From contig NEEC01000026.1 in NCBI GenBank assembly GCA_002189035.1, positions 62,001 to 126,000 on the forward strand: a DNA stretch of 64,000 nt, in the 5' to 3' direction. Under the pieces are notes generated by a model. The model was not told the origin of the DNA. It saw only the letters and a program-made list of their open reading frames with translations, and made no database searches. A program made the position numbers and the translations under genes. This document shows, one piece after another, positions 23,961 to 39,065 of this stretch; position 1 is the first letter of the stretch, and every line of letters starts with the position of its first letter. Origin of the DNA: Utricularia gibba. Lineage: Eukaryota > Streptophyta > Magnoliopsida > Lamiales > Lentibulariaceae.

Positions 23961-24499
23961 CATTTTGATACCATCTATTATGTCATTTTCTATGTCTAAA
24001 TATAATTAAAATGATCTAATTGTGGTTTATAATATAAGTTTTAGGTTTTATTTAGATTACCAAAATTGTCTTAATTAATGTATTTTATCCAATGTTTTAA
24101 GTTTAGTTTTTTCTAAGTATTGTTAGAGGTGAAAATGTGGAAGTGGAGAAAGAAAGCAGCAAAAAGCAACAACTTAAATCTTTCCAAAGAGACATCCCCT
24201 TTGAATTCATGAAGACCACAAACATATAATGATGAGCCTTGAGGTGCAGAACACGAGAACTTCTGATAGAAGAAATCATTTGTGTGGTGGTTTCAAAGTA
24301 AGAAGTCCCTTGTGAGTCACTCAAGACCACAATAAGATTATAGATACATAAAATTCAAATGGTGAGAGAATTTTTAGACTTGGGAATCCTAGTTTTCAGT
24401 TAGACTTTATTTATCTCTTTAGAGGATTTTCCTTTGACTTTTCTCTACAGTACTCTCTATGGTGCACAAGATAGTACTGTGCAACATAAATTATAGTGT

Positions 24500-25045
24500 C
24501 TTCAACAATATAGTATCATAAGGGAATGTGAGAGAATTTTGGATTGGTCTCAAACATCTAAAGAGAAAGGGTTCAATTAGAATTGTTAGTAAGACACACA
24601 AGGCCTAATACATTTGCGAAAATGTGAGCCATTGGGGTTATGATTGAATGTGGACAAAATATGAATTATCATAGGAGGCAAAATGACTCTGGAGATGTGT
24701 TTGATTGAATAATCACTTAAAACAAGCGGCGGTGTTTTAACTATTAAATGATTTTGTGTCATTTCATAATAGGTTTTTTCATTATTCTTAAGTGTTGTTG
24801 TATCTACATTACACTCCATTTTCTCATTATTTTTAATTAATTTTAAATATTTTATATTAATTTGATTTTTTTTTGAAGAAAAAGTATATTTTATGAATTT
24901 TCAAAACATTATTCGGCTCTATTTGAAGACAAATCAAGACATAACTTTTCAGGGCACGAATCTTAGACCAAGATTCAATCAAAAATTGAAAATTTGGTCC
25001 AAGATTCTTGAATGAGATAATGATTTGAAGATGTACACTCTTCAT
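24500..25045 (+). repeat. Dispersed repeat, copy A (related to 57533-58400)
   Basis: 24510-24745 is similar to 58165-58400 (shared words GAGAGAAT, TTAGTAAGACACA, GGTTAT). 24749-25040 is similar to 57540-57800 (CTCCATTTTCTCATT; GAAATCAAGA; CACGAATCT). The two blocks occur in the opposite order at the other locus, as expected if one copy is internal region plus 3' LTR and the other is 5' LTR plus internal region of a small LTR-type element. No transposase or polymerase is encoded. Confidence 0.55.
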
Positions 25046-25079
25046 CTTGTGTCATTAATGTTTTATTGAGTCCTAGCAG

Positions 25080-28000
25080 CAAGATTAGAAATAAATCGAA
25101 TTGAAAACACACACATCAAGTCAGAAGGGCACACCATCTTTAGAGGGATAAAAAACACTATCTTTGTATGTAGATTCTAGTTCAATATAGTATGATGACA
25201 TAAACTATGCTTGTATTGGAAAAGGAAAAGAAGAGAGAGGATATTTTTTGAAAAAAGGAAGTTTTAGAACGATAAGAGGGAAGAAAAAAATGAAACAGAA
25301 GGAGGATTAGAGAAGAATACTTCCAACTTGAAGAACAACCACCGGAAACCTAGTGCAGTATTATTATGAGTTGTGAACTATGGTAGATGGAAAAAACATA
25401 AACTAATTTTATTTTATTTTAGTTTGCAAAATATTTTGCTCCTACTATAGTTCCTCTTACAATGTTTATGATATTTTTTTTAGTTTATGTTTGTGAAATT
25501 ATACTTTTGTGATCAAATATGAGTGGCTAGATTTTAGGAATATCTTAAGGTTTTTTAAAGTGATGTAGTTTAAGGTTTACTAAATAATCTACAATTGCAT
25601 CCATTGGTTATTCATTTTTCACATTTATCGAGTGTACCTAAGGGGAGGAGTGTCAGACATTACAACTCAAAGGTAGAATAATAAATCAAGATAGATAATA
25701 AATAATAATCTCACGTAAAACCCATAGAAATTGATAGAACTAATTCAATATATTACTCATGAGTAGATGTAAGTGTGAAATGTGTAAGGATATTAAAGAC
25801 CATCTTAGCCAAAAATATGAGGAATAACATGGATAGATGTAGGTTGTTTCAAGTTGTTTATGTATAAAATTATAGATTAAATTAATAATTCGAGTACTAT
25901 CACCTAGACTATCTTTAGGCATCATAATGTTATTTGGTGTAAAAACTAATTTTTATTACCTTTTGTGTTATGATATAATTTCAATTAGTGGACTTATGCA
26001 CCATTTTTAGTTTAACCTAGAACTACAAAGAAAATTATTCTGAAATTTTGCATTCCAAAAATACATTACAAGCACTAGTTATTTGTCATCAACCCTGAAA
26101 TTTATTGTGCAATTTGTGATGAACTTGTATTTTGTAAAGATTGGAGATTATATATTTATTTTCTTTACAACGATAGTCAATTTTCGTATATCACCTACTC
26201 TCCAAAATGACTACAACTACCCACTCTCTCATTGTATGATATTGTTTGCTTCGAACATCCAATCCTCATGATTTTATGTTCCCTCCTTCTAAGAAAAAGG
26301 TCTTATACAAGATTAGAGAAAATCCCTCTATATAAGCTCTCTCTCTCTAACTCGTCCGTAACTAATGTGAGATTTGTTTAAAATCCTTACACCTTTTATT
26401 AAGCGAAGTCCTTCCTCAATCAAGGCCCAAATCCATATCTTTCTGGATTCAAGCCTTGACACCATGATTATAAGAAGAAGTATAAGGCCATGATACCCTA
26501 TTACCTTATACAAAATCCAAATATGAGCTTAAGGCTTCAAATTCACGATCATAAATTGGATAAACAAATTAATTACTCTAAATCCATGAAACATCAAGTT
26601 AAATATAAAAAATGAACATAAGTTACAACAAAACATGATTTAGTTTTTCCTACATAACCCTACACGTAGCTATCTAAGTTGGCTATCACACAGCAAAAAT
26701 ATAGATGCATGACATCACTTTTGAAACGAACACCAATGCCATCTACACTTCTAAGCACATGTATGGAAGATATAGAAAATAGATGATCTCACAACTTCTT
26801 ACCTTAAGACTTAGATCACAACTTCTAGTCCTCCCCCTCTGTTGGTCACCTGAAATGATTTTTAGCGATCAAGCCATTGAAACACATTCAAGTAATAAGA
26901 GAAGTATGTAGAACAATCAATATCATTCCCATAGAAAAACCATATAGGAAAGAGATCACATAAAACATGAAACATTTAGCACATATGAGTTCATTAGCTA
27001 TATGACTATTTACGTGATGGTTGCGCTCTCTTATTCTCACTAACCTTGATTTGGAAACCTTAGAAACTGAAGATAAGAGGTTTATTTAGCCATAACCTCA
27101 TCAAATCAGCAAAAGGTAGATACTTCCTTCACCAACCCCACTAGATTTTAACCCCTCAAATATTTCCTTTCATTTCCTCAATCTTGAATTGTCTAGTGTT
27201 CCCTAAGGAGTTGCCTCAAAACATGCTAGAAATATAGAAATATGCATTCATAGTTTCTCTAAAGCCTTCTAAATCAGTCATAGCATTTTATAACATAAAT
27301 CACTCAAAAAATAGCAAGATAGTTATGTAAAAAAAACTCAATTTTGGAAGTCTGTTCCTTGTTCAAAAATTAAGAAAATATCATTGGAAAGCTAAGGTCA
27401 AGGCTTTCTAGAAGACCAAGTAGCATTGAAACCCAACCATCCAATCATAAGTTATGAATTGTTAAAATGGACTCAGAAAATAATTCCTAAATAGACTGAA
27501 CTTTCAAGCAATTTGTATAGAAACACCATGACTTTCTACTCTGAGATCCAAGATGAGCAAACCTTTTCAAATAAGAAATCTAACTTAAGGATTTACAACA
27601 TTCATGTTCATCACATGATGAAATTTATGATACATAAGTCCAGAAAAGCGATAGAACATAAAGACAGTCATACAATTACATAATTAATCAAAAAATACAT
27701 AACAAAATCTAAGAACTCCATCATCCTGCTTACACTTGAAAAAATTCGATAGTTCCAAAGCCAAAACCTTCCACTATATCTCTACTTTTATCCTGAAAAA
27801 AATTAGAATTTGAGAACACTCAATCAGCTGAACAAAAATTTATTTCCAGAACCGTGCAAACTACGCACCCTTTTTTTCCAACTTGTTGTTCAAGAGTTTT
27901 CTTCGGTTTTTGGGCCTTACAAGAGCTTCAAAGCTTAATTTATTTCCTTATACCATCTTGAACATACTATTTGCCCAAAAGATGGCTACCACATTGCAGT

Positions 28001-28300
28001 AATAATTAGCATATATTTACATTTCCTTATTCCCTTATTCCTTATCTAAATTTCAGACGAAATGTTGGTATCTCACAATGACAAAATGTTGGTGTCTCAT
28101 ATGACATTGACACCCTCTAAGTCATAAGGAAATACATCATTAGATGTATTAGCATATGAAAAATTCATATATTGACCCATGATATTCAGAATGATGGGAT
28201 AATTCGAATGAACCGAAGATGCATCAACATGCTCCTCAACCTTTTTTATGAATTTTCTCTGCTTGCTCACCCCTACAATGCTAATGGAATTGTCTTTAAT
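25080..28300. other. AT-rich intergenic region without recognisable gene
   Basis: Repeated searching by eye on both strands found no protein domain, RNA gene or clean terminal repeat. A CT run is at about 26337-26347. The sequence looks like decayed repeat DNA. A longer open frame at 28097-28849 (minus, 250 residues) is unassigned and overlaps the LTR-like stretch that follows. Confidence 0.5.
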
Positions 28301-29280
28301 AGTATGATTGTTGCGTGTCGTTTCCTCAACAAATTTTAAATATATAAAGCGTAAAACACAAAAGAGCGTAGTACGAGTATCGATCTCAGGGAGTTGTTTT
28401 TCGTGAAAAGTGTTTTGTAAGAAACTTCTACAAAATGTCACGGTTTTGTAAAAAGGGGTTTGTGAAATGCAGAAATAAAAGTTACAACCTAAGTGATGGG
28501 TCTTGACTATGGGGCGTAGTTCCTGGGAATGAAATTCCATCTCATTTTTTTGTCTATCCTTGCATCGGTTTTCACTATTGTCTTTCGAATAGCTGGTTAT
28601 AGGAGTAAGTAATAGTCTACTTTTCCTTACACTCTGATTGATAAGGAGGCACGAGAACAACCTCATGTGATTGCAGTCGATTGCCTTCAAAACAGAATTG
28701 CGCGCATGTGCCCAACTGTTGCCAATGGCCAGTGGTAGGCTCGAGGTCACAACCTGTCCAGTATCGCGGTACTTAGGCCACAAACAATCCGATACTTCCC
28801 TCGAACCGGTAGGGTTGGAGTTGGTGCTCTTCACCTTGATCTTCACCAAAATCTGCGAGGAGTAGCTTGCTACTTATGGACCTTGACTAGGAGTCGTTAC
28901 AGAAAGACTGCAATAAGACGCGTTGAAGTATGCAAAATCCAAAATGAATTCAGTGAAGAATCGAGTGTATTGCTCAAGACTTGGAAGAAAACTTCATCTA
29001 CTCCCAAAAACTAAAGAGTTTTAGCCACAAAGAGTCATGAAAACAGAAAATGAAATTGGAAACGAAGTGGGAGGAAGAACTCAAAAGTTCTAAGTACAAA
29101 GACTAAGTGTGAAAAGGTTCAAAAGCTCCTAAACAAGTGTTCCAAGTCGCGTACAAGGTACGAAAAGTCAGAGTTTGACCTCTTGCAATACTCTTGTAAC
29201 ACTCCACGACTGTCTCTGACATGTCTCAATCAAAGTGTGTGAAAAAGACAGAAAACATAGAAAATAGAAAAATAGGATTT
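28300..29280. repeat. Possible old LTR (Ty3/gypsy-like in style)
   Basis: The stretch has the texture of the long LTRs at 29961 and 58894: a CGAGTATCGATCTCAGGGAG-type block shortly after the presumed start, and a long non-coding run ending with words such as CAAAAGTTC. I could not find matching ends or a target duplication, so it is only a suggestion. A homopolymer of C (about 29452-29465) lies just beyond. Confidence 0.3.
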
Positions 29281-29960
29281 TTTTTAGGAAAATCAATTAC
29301 TTATCAATATAATTCTTAATTGGGCACCTAATATATAATTAACACATAATAATACTTAATAAATAACTAGAAAATGACACTGAATAGTGATTCTTTCCAA
29401 AGATGTCCCTCCACTCCACATAATACGGCCACCATTTGTATCATAGTCCCCCTCCCCCCCCCCCTCCCTCCCCCAGCCTTGGTACATCCTATAATAACCC
29501 CACAATCAGAACCAGCCAAACAAATTCAATTATAACAAATGTGTATCTATTCAATCTCCTTTCATACTTTTTCTAGAATCTATAATCAAGGTTACCTTGT
29601 TGAAACTTGTGCCTCATTTGACTAAAAAATACATAAGAAGGTAATAGTTTTTTTTTTTCATATATGCACCTTACTTGATATTTACGAATGTGCATCAACA
29701 TCTATTCTTGGGTGAAGCTTCAAGAATGCTAATTGTAGCGTTTGGTGATACCTATTCTTAAAACTGTTCTCAATCTTTCAACCCTCTACCACTATTTATT
29801 TCAAAGTGCCTAAAAGATACGTCTCCTTAGGCTTTCAATTTCTTTTGGCTTTTTTGTTACATTTTTCGATAGCCATTGGGAAGCATCTCTACTGATTTAC
29901 AAGAAGGAAACTAAGCAAGAAGAAGTGATTTAGGGATCAGTAACATACAACATAGTAATC

Positions 29961-31122
29961 TGATAAACGAAAAATTCACACGTCGTAAATGTAAATCTTT
30001 CTATCAAATAAATTTATAATCTAATACACATTCAAGTATAAAACAATTATAAGCATAGTGATTATGGTCGAACACAAAGAGCAAGTGCTTGCTATGTGAA
30101 AGTTAATGCATGAAATCAGTGTCACGTTGGTAGAATTGATCTTAACTAGGACTAAGACAGAATTACAACGAAATACATTAAGTAAAAGTAATAAGCCTTG
30201 GAGCTCGGTTGTTTGTGGAATGAGATGGGTGATGCCTTGGGACTCCTAGGGAATGCATGTTTATCATTAAACAAGCTCATACAAACCACAAATCATACAA
30301 CTAACTCACAAGGTCTAGGTCTACCTGAACTCTTGTTTTCCCCCATAATCTTTGGTCTATCTCCAGTTAGGGTTGTTAAGATAGGTTTCACCACTTCCCT
30401 CTCTTGGATCTATCCTTATTTTTTTAAGGAAGTGGCATGATTTATGGTTGATTAGGTCTAAGGATGGATTAGCATAATTCTCCCATTTTCACCCCAAGGC
30501 ACCCCCTAAGTGCTTAGCCACTCATGCTTAAGACAAACAAAATAGAAAAGAAAACATCATCTATAATGCACTCATGTCTCAGTCGACTACCAGAAAGTAA
30601 ACAAGCAGGAAACTTAAAAATTCAACAGAAAGTTGGAAATGTCACTAGCTAATCTTAGCTAAGAGTAATAATCTTTGGAAAGCAGAAAATATTCTTCAAA
30701 CATTAGCTTAGTTCCTGTTCGTCTTCCTCCTTCCTCCCCAGAAAACTTTCTCCAGAAAATGTGTCGTTAGTCTCCAATGGGGAGATCTGCTTTCTCTCTC
30801 CATCTTTCCCCCCTTTTGTCCAAAATCCCAATTTTCATCTCCTTGGATTTTGTGTGTACTACTTTTCAGACTTCTGCCACCTTTTTTGCCACTACACTGT
30901 TCATATTCGGCTCATTGGGATTTGTGTTGCGACGTGTGCTGCATTGCTCGAAGGAAACTATTAGAAGATTGGGACTAAATCTGATTTAGTCCTAACTAAG
31001 ACTAAACTAACATAACTACAGTACTTTGTGCAAAAATATAGAACTAATCAGTAAAATCTGATTTTTGTAGCACAATATGAGTAATTTCTATACATTCCAT
31101 CACTCAAAAATATGTGTTATCA
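29961..31122. repeat. Solo LTR, 1162 bp, copy 1
   Basis: Begins TGATAAAC and ends GTGTTATCA, with a perfect 5-bp target duplication TAATC at 29956-29960 and 31123-31127. It is collinear along its full length with 58894-60057 (for example GGTCGAACA, CTTGTTTTCCCC, CTAAGTGCTTAGC). No internal retrotransposon region is present, so it is a solo LTR left by recombination between two LTRs. Short open frames inside (for example 30198-30440) are not genes. Confidence 0.9.
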
Positions 31123-31127
31123 TAATC

Positions 31128-32218
31128 CTACAATGCACAGTTTGAAACTCAAATCAATCGAAGTCCAATCCATTTTCTAAAGATATTTTTATCTTAAATT
31201 CAAATAAATTATGCTTATAAATCAAATATGAATTATCTTTTGAACACACAAAATACATTTATCTATATTCAAATAAATTAAATCAAATTTAACATACTAC
31301 ACACCAATGAAACGTCAAGTTATAGGTAGGCTCATCAACGTACATAGTAGCCCAGCGTGTGGAATGTAGAAAAAGGTGTTGACTGCGTCAACGATGAGGC
31401 CAGAAGTATCCGGTGAGTAAAAAATCGATTGAAGATCCCGCATTGGCTTCGCCGTGTCATCCATGGGAGCACCTTGATACACCTCCATTGTCACCTCACC
31501 AGTAAAGTCTCTCGCTTCCAAGCTTCAGTCTCTTTCCTCTTTCTTCTCAGAACTCAGGAAGAGACAAATCCTGAAAAATTGAGAATCGACCCGCTTGCGG
31601 GAATTCCAGTGGGGCTGCGTTTGGACACATAGAAGGCACAAATGCAGGAAGAAAACAAGAGGGTGAGGGGAATGATAGATGTTGAAGCATATCTCTATAT
31701 CAACTATGCATCGGAGAACAACATTGCCTCTCAGATGAGTTGGGTGGCCGTCGATATCCCGGATGCCCTTCTTGAGCTGCGGCAGCTCACTGCACTGGGC
31801 AACCAATTCCTGCTTCAGCAAACATTTCCATTTGATGAACGGTGCGCAATTGCCACTGGCCGTATGATCTTGATATTGCTTACTTTGACGTGGATCCAGG
31901 AGCCCTCCCTGTTAACCAATATTTCCTTACGTACTGTACTAGCTCCGGGCCCGGACGTCCGTTATGGCCCAAGGGAGCTCATACGTCATACACCCACAAG
32001 TCACAAATACAATCTTTGATGCCATCGGATATAACAAGCTGTAGTAAGCAAGCCAATTCTCCGTAAAATTTGCATATACAAACAGTTGAGGAAAGCGAGG
32101 CAAACACTCAGGACAACGGAGACATAAAGACACTGCTGGTTGGGATGATGGGATAAGACAAGTGGAACTGGAACATCTATGCAGCAGCCACAGGGGAACT
32201 AGAATTTATTCCTCCAAT
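31128..32218. other. Intergenic, 3' flank of the GSK3 gene
   Basis: 31128-31300 is AT-rich. From 31315 to about 32130 base composition becomes gene-like, and overlapping frames exist on both strands (68 residues minus at 31315-31521, 125 residues plus at 31642-32019), but none matches a family I recognise. It could be an unannotated short gene, GSK3 3' UTR or a gene fragment. The last part is presumably the GSK3 3' UTR. Confidence 0.4.
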
Positions 32219-34422
<2,204 letters not shown>

Positions 34423-35298
34423 TCTCTCTTAACACCCAGTGCAAGGATAAATATTTCAGAAGAATCTGAAACGAAACAAGATTTTTTAAAAAAAGTGGCA
34501 AAAATGACGATATACCCAACCAAAATCAGGAAAACCCACTAGGCGTAAATTTTGTTCCAAGTGGCCGGCAGCCTAAAAAAAACTTCCAGGAATTTTGAAA
34601 ATCACAGCAACGAAAAAAATTTCCACCGGCGACAACTAGATCTGAAGCGTAAACAACAAGAACCTATCGGTCATGCTCATCCAAACGCAAAGAAATCACA
34701 ATCGCGGCCCTAGATACAAACCTGAACTACGGCCAAACCTCAACCCAAAAGAGAATTACCTATCTGTCCAGGAATCCACAACAGCTCCAAAAAGAAGAAC
34801 AAAAGAAGAGGAATTCCTCCAAATACAGCGGCAAATTGGGTCAACAAAAGGATTAATGTTGCAGTGCAATCCGTTGGGGTGCCACTGCCAACCGCTACCT
34901 GCGCCTGTTAACTTTCTCTCGGTGTTTCTGCTTTTGACCAGTCAACGCGGTGTCGGGTCCTCACGAATCACTTTAGAAAATCCAATCGCGTCGTACCATC
35001 TCAACTTGCCAATCACAACCTTTTCCAAAAAGTAATTCACTCCTTTTACACCTTTTTTTTAATAAAAAAAAGCTTCGTGAACCCATAATTACGAGCCCTC
35101 CTCCTCCTCCACCGCACTTGGGTTGGTAACTGAGTGCGCCCCATAGGAAAGGGCGGCCCGGCCCGGCCCATCAATACACTCGCCCATCCCCATTGCATTC
35201 TAACTTTCTTTCCACATTTACAGAAGTTGAGTTGCAGACAGATGATATTCATCAAGAAATTGCAAGGAACGGAAAGAGTCCCTGAGGTGTGTGATGTG
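34423..35298. other. GSK3 promoter/5' UTR and 3' flank of the cyclase gene
   Basis: No coding domain seen. Frames at 34673-35035 (plus) and 35046-35345 (minus) have no family signature; the latter overlaps the 3' UTR of the START-like gene. Confidence 0.5.
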
Positions 35299-36512
35299 TT
35301 ACTTTGCTGTAGATTTGGTGTAGCGGCCCTTCGCAAACTCTGCAAAGCGCTCCAGACCCTGCATCAGCAAGCTTTCCAGGAAGGGAGCCAGGGCCTGAGT
35401 CAATGAGCACGGCCACGCTGTGAGACAAGAGTCTGTTGAAAAAGTGTGGAAAAGAAATAAACACTTACAGAGGCCACCGGCGCCAGCAGTTGAGGAACTT
35501 CGTACGAAATGGTAAGCTGGAAGGCAAGAAACCCAACTTTCAGATTGCCATACTAAAATTCTGTTAGTAACACACAATTCTGGGGAAAATAGCCTACTTC
35601 CACAACACAAGCGGTAGCTCCTTTGGGGAAAAACCTTACAGCTCCCCTGCGGAAAGTAACAGAGAACTGATGCATGCCATCTTCAAGGCAAGAAATAGCA
35701 TAAATTGTGGGATAAATGAAGGCCTTGAGCTAAAATAGCAAGAGGTTTTCGTAGATACAACAGAAGGTTGCACATCGGATCACCTGTTAGGAAGCCCCTC
35801 CAGAGATGTCCAGTGAATTTTCTGATTCGGAATCGGCTGCGAGGTGCGACACATAACAACGATCAGGCCAACAAGACAGGTGATGAAACAGGATGCACCA
35901 GCTGTCTGTTACCTGCATATTTCTGGCAAGCCAAGCGAACTCGATATCACGGCCGAAAGCTTCGTACTTGAGCGACCAGCGTGAAAGATCAGGCTTGTCT
36001 TCCAAAACCTAGAACAGCCCCGTCACTTTATTCCCCAAATAACTCAACCAACGCACTCGGGCAAGATTTGGGATATCAATCCAACATTAGGTTCTAATGC
36101 AAGCCCTAACTCACCTTAACCGACGAAATGAATGGCATCCACTGTGCAATTGCTTCACGATCGGAGTAGCATCTGTAAGCAACCGACGTGGGCACGTCGA
36201 TCTCCTTCCTTACCCTGAAGGCGGCCATTCAGAAAGGAGGACAACGGTGACAATAACAGGAGACAAAATACAGAGGGAGGCTACGATTTACGTGCAATCC
36301 TGCCACTGCATAGCTGGGGAGAAGGCTTGTCGGAGTTTGTCGGGAAAAAGGAAGTAAATCGACGCGGTGCTCTCGGAAACATAATATCCGGGGAAACTCC
36401 GCCGGCGCTTATTCTGCGACGGAGAGAGTTGGAGGGAAGGAATACCTGCGCTCCGTAGCGCAATTGAAGTCAACCTGAAACGCATTCCAGCAGCGGATGA
36501 TATCGACATCAT
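35299..36512 (-). CDS. Plastid-type polyketide cyclase/dehydrase (START-like, SRPBCC) protein
   Basis: Seven exons on the minus strand, 36292-36512, 36115-36214, 35913-36008, 35784-35836, 35598-35646, 35469-35516 and 35299-35394, give 220 residues with no lesion. The first 60-70 residues are Ser/Arg-rich with few acids, fitting a chloroplast transit peptide. The SRPBCC core follows: VRKEIDVPTSVAYRCYSDRE, WMPFISSVKVLEDKPD, RWSLKYEAFGRDIEFAW, IHWTSLEGLPNRGAVRFF, VVELTISYEVPQLLAPVA, LLMQGLERFAEFAKG. Closest relatives I recall are At4g01650/At1g02475, uncharacterised lipid- or quinone-binding proteins. Function is inferred only as ligand binding. Start chosen at the first Met; a second Met follows directly. 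The GSK3 gene follows on the same strand, about 0.9 kb further on. Confidence 0.9.
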
Positions 36513-38538
36513 TTCGCCCTCGGCAGCTAACCTTCCTGCCCGATCTGTCTATTTTCTCTCCACAAGCATATGTATTTAAAGGAACTCAATTCCAATGACC
36601 CCGCTGAGAGAAGACTGACGCACGAGCGCCTAGTAACGTATTGGGCCTCCTCCTTCCCTCATTTAGCTAAGCGCTAAATATCATTTTCTCAGTATCAGTG
36701 TCCATCTTTTCTTCTCTGCTCATCAGGAGTTCGCCGGTGCGATGATGCCGAAGGGGCAGGGGGACTAATTCTCCGGAAGGAAGTTAAACGACTTATGTAT
36801 TGGAGTCTCTTTTGGAATTCCTGGAGTTACAAATAGGTCGCACCCAAAATCTATTGGGGCACATCGTGGCTCGTTTGGACACTCTCGGCACCACTAACAC
36901 GGGGAAACTTGGAGGAACCCCAAGTAAGCAGTACTAATCTTCTTCTATTGATTCTTTCCCAGAAGAAGATAGTCAGAGTTACCAGGGGTATTGGCCGGTG
37001 ATCGGACTACAAGCGAGGCGATTTTCTTCTCTTCTCCATTCCCGGGAGGTCAGATTTTGAGTACTTCTCGGCAACCCCTGCAGAAGTTGATGGAGCAAGG
37101 TTAAACAAGAGACGTACACACACATTTTAAGGTTACACGGACGTTAGCATATCAATCTCTTCAAAACCAAATGAAAAGATTCATCATTTCCCACAACACG
37201 AGTACCCGTTTGAGGGTGATTAGAAATATGACCATCATCCTGTTATGTATGTGTTGATAGGAGTTACTGATTTTTCGTTGTTTTCTGTGGGATCTTCAAT
37301 AATATTAATGACTCACCCGTGGATTTCGAAAAAGCAAACATGGAAACGATGATCCAAAAAAAAAATGGAAAATCGAAAGTGCTATATTCATCGAGGAGGA
37401 TAGCACTGAAAACGTGTTAGGTTTGACAAGGATTTAGATCGGGAAGCTCTTAAATCTAACAGGGAAAGCTAGTCTTATTGGAAAATAACCAGGAGGGTTT
37501 GATTGGAAGGGTTCTTTCTTCCTTCGCTCTTCCCTCCTCGGTTCCCCTATTCCTCCTCCCGATAGTCCCCTACTTATTATATGATAACACAGGTCGTATC
37601 TTTGCATTATATGATGGGGTAGTGAGTTTTCCTTCATTTTCAGAAAAAAAAAGACCATTCTATGCTGATCTAAATCTATAAAGATGCCAAAGAGGAGAGG
37701 CACACACTCTCTGGAGCCTCATGAGGAGTTTATGATATGGGACAATGAGCATGTCCCATCAGACAAGATGGGGGCATCTCGCTTGACTTCATCGGGTGAA
37801 TCTGTATGCCCATCACCATGTCAGTAGTTTCCTATTTTCAGAGGTTCCTTGAACTGGATCTTTCAACCTTCTTCTTCCCTTTTGACATAACTTAGTAAGA
37901 TAATCGTTCCCTCGCAACATTAGCCCCTTAAACTCGAGTCTTTTCATGTTAGGCCGATGATGAGGCCACTGATCACTGGGGTGAGAGTTACACTACATGT
38001 TAGTAGGTGCAGAGTCCATCCCTTGTGTTTTATGGAGGAGGTTTGTTTATAGCATGTGACATTCCAAGTTTGGATCACTAGCTTTCCTGATGCTTTCCAC
38101 TCTTTGTAGTCTTCTTCTGCTTCCCTCATGAGAGTCAAAAGAAATAAAGTAGGGGGTGCTCATTGGCATTCCTTCTTTGCTTGGCTTTTTCGATGCATCG
38201 ACATCTTCGGCAACTGACATGAGAAGTGGTAGTAGCAGTAGGATGGCCTGGGCTCTCTGGTAGCATTTAGTGTGGTATTTTAGAAAAAAATCCAATGTGT
38301 TTTGGCTGTATTAGAAATCCATACTCCTTTATATATATTTTTTTGTGCATGATGCGTGTGAAAGAAATGAACAGTAAGTAAATTTCAAATACACCTGATT
38401 AGGAGCCCAACATACAAGTAGGCCCTGGTTTAGCACCAAAAGTGTTCGTCCAACTTCTCTTCAAGATACCATTTGTAGTTTTTTCACATTTGTTGAGTGT
38501 GCTAAAAGATAAGGGGTTTATTTAGAGATTTGTTTGTT
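36513..38538. other. Promoter of cyclase gene and gene-poor flank
   Basis: 36513-36700 is the likely 5' UTR/promoter. Near 37684-37826 a short open stretch on the plus strand (MPKRRGTHSLEPHEEF...) looks like a fragment of a coding exon but ends at once and has no partner exons. The rest shows nothing recognisable. Confidence 0.4.
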
Positions 38539-38605
38539 CCAATAGGTAACAAGTGTATGGTGCCTCTAGCCCTCCCCTCACAAGGTTACCCCAATAGGTA
38601 ACAAG

Positions 38606-38629
<24 letters not shown>
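38539..38629. repeat. 16-bp direct repeat followed by 24-nt poly(T)
   Basis: CCAATAGGTAACAAGT occurs at 38539-38554 and 38591-38606; the second copy runs into 24 T residues (38606-38629). On the minus strand this is poly(A) next to a direct repeat, as left by retroposition (SINE- or LINE-type), but no body is recognisable. Confidence 0.5.
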
Positions 38630-38636
<7 letters not shown>

Positions 38637-39065
38637 ATCAGATTGATATATGTTTAGTGATTGTTTGTTTGTTTGAAAAATAAATTATTTGTTGTTGTAA
38701 TTCTTAGTTTATGTATGTTTGTTTGATTTGATTTGCTATTGAGACCTTACCAAAGCATGAGAAGCAATGAAATAAAAAAAAAATTTCCAGCACATGGGAT
38801 GTCGCCTATCCCAAAAAGCCAATTCATATAGCAATAAAAAAAATACCAAGTGGAATTTGTTATGTTCCATTGTAATGATTAACCAAGTAGAAATAAAGTA
38901 AGTTATATAACATCATTTAATAACCAATCACATCATGATGCAAACTCATCAACATTTTACTTGTAATAAAATTTTTAACAACAATAAAATCTTCAACAAA
39001 CAATAGACAACAACGTTTAAATGAAAAACAAAATACATAATCACTAGCTAAGTATTTTCATAATG

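Noticed and set aside
28097-28849. 250-residue open frame on the minus strand
   Set aside because: No recognisable domain, low-complexity neighbourhood, and overlap with an LTR-like stretch; more likely chance.
37684-37826. Open exon-like stretch MPKRRGTHSLEPHEEF
   Set aside because: Only about 47 codons, no partner exons; not enough to call a gene.
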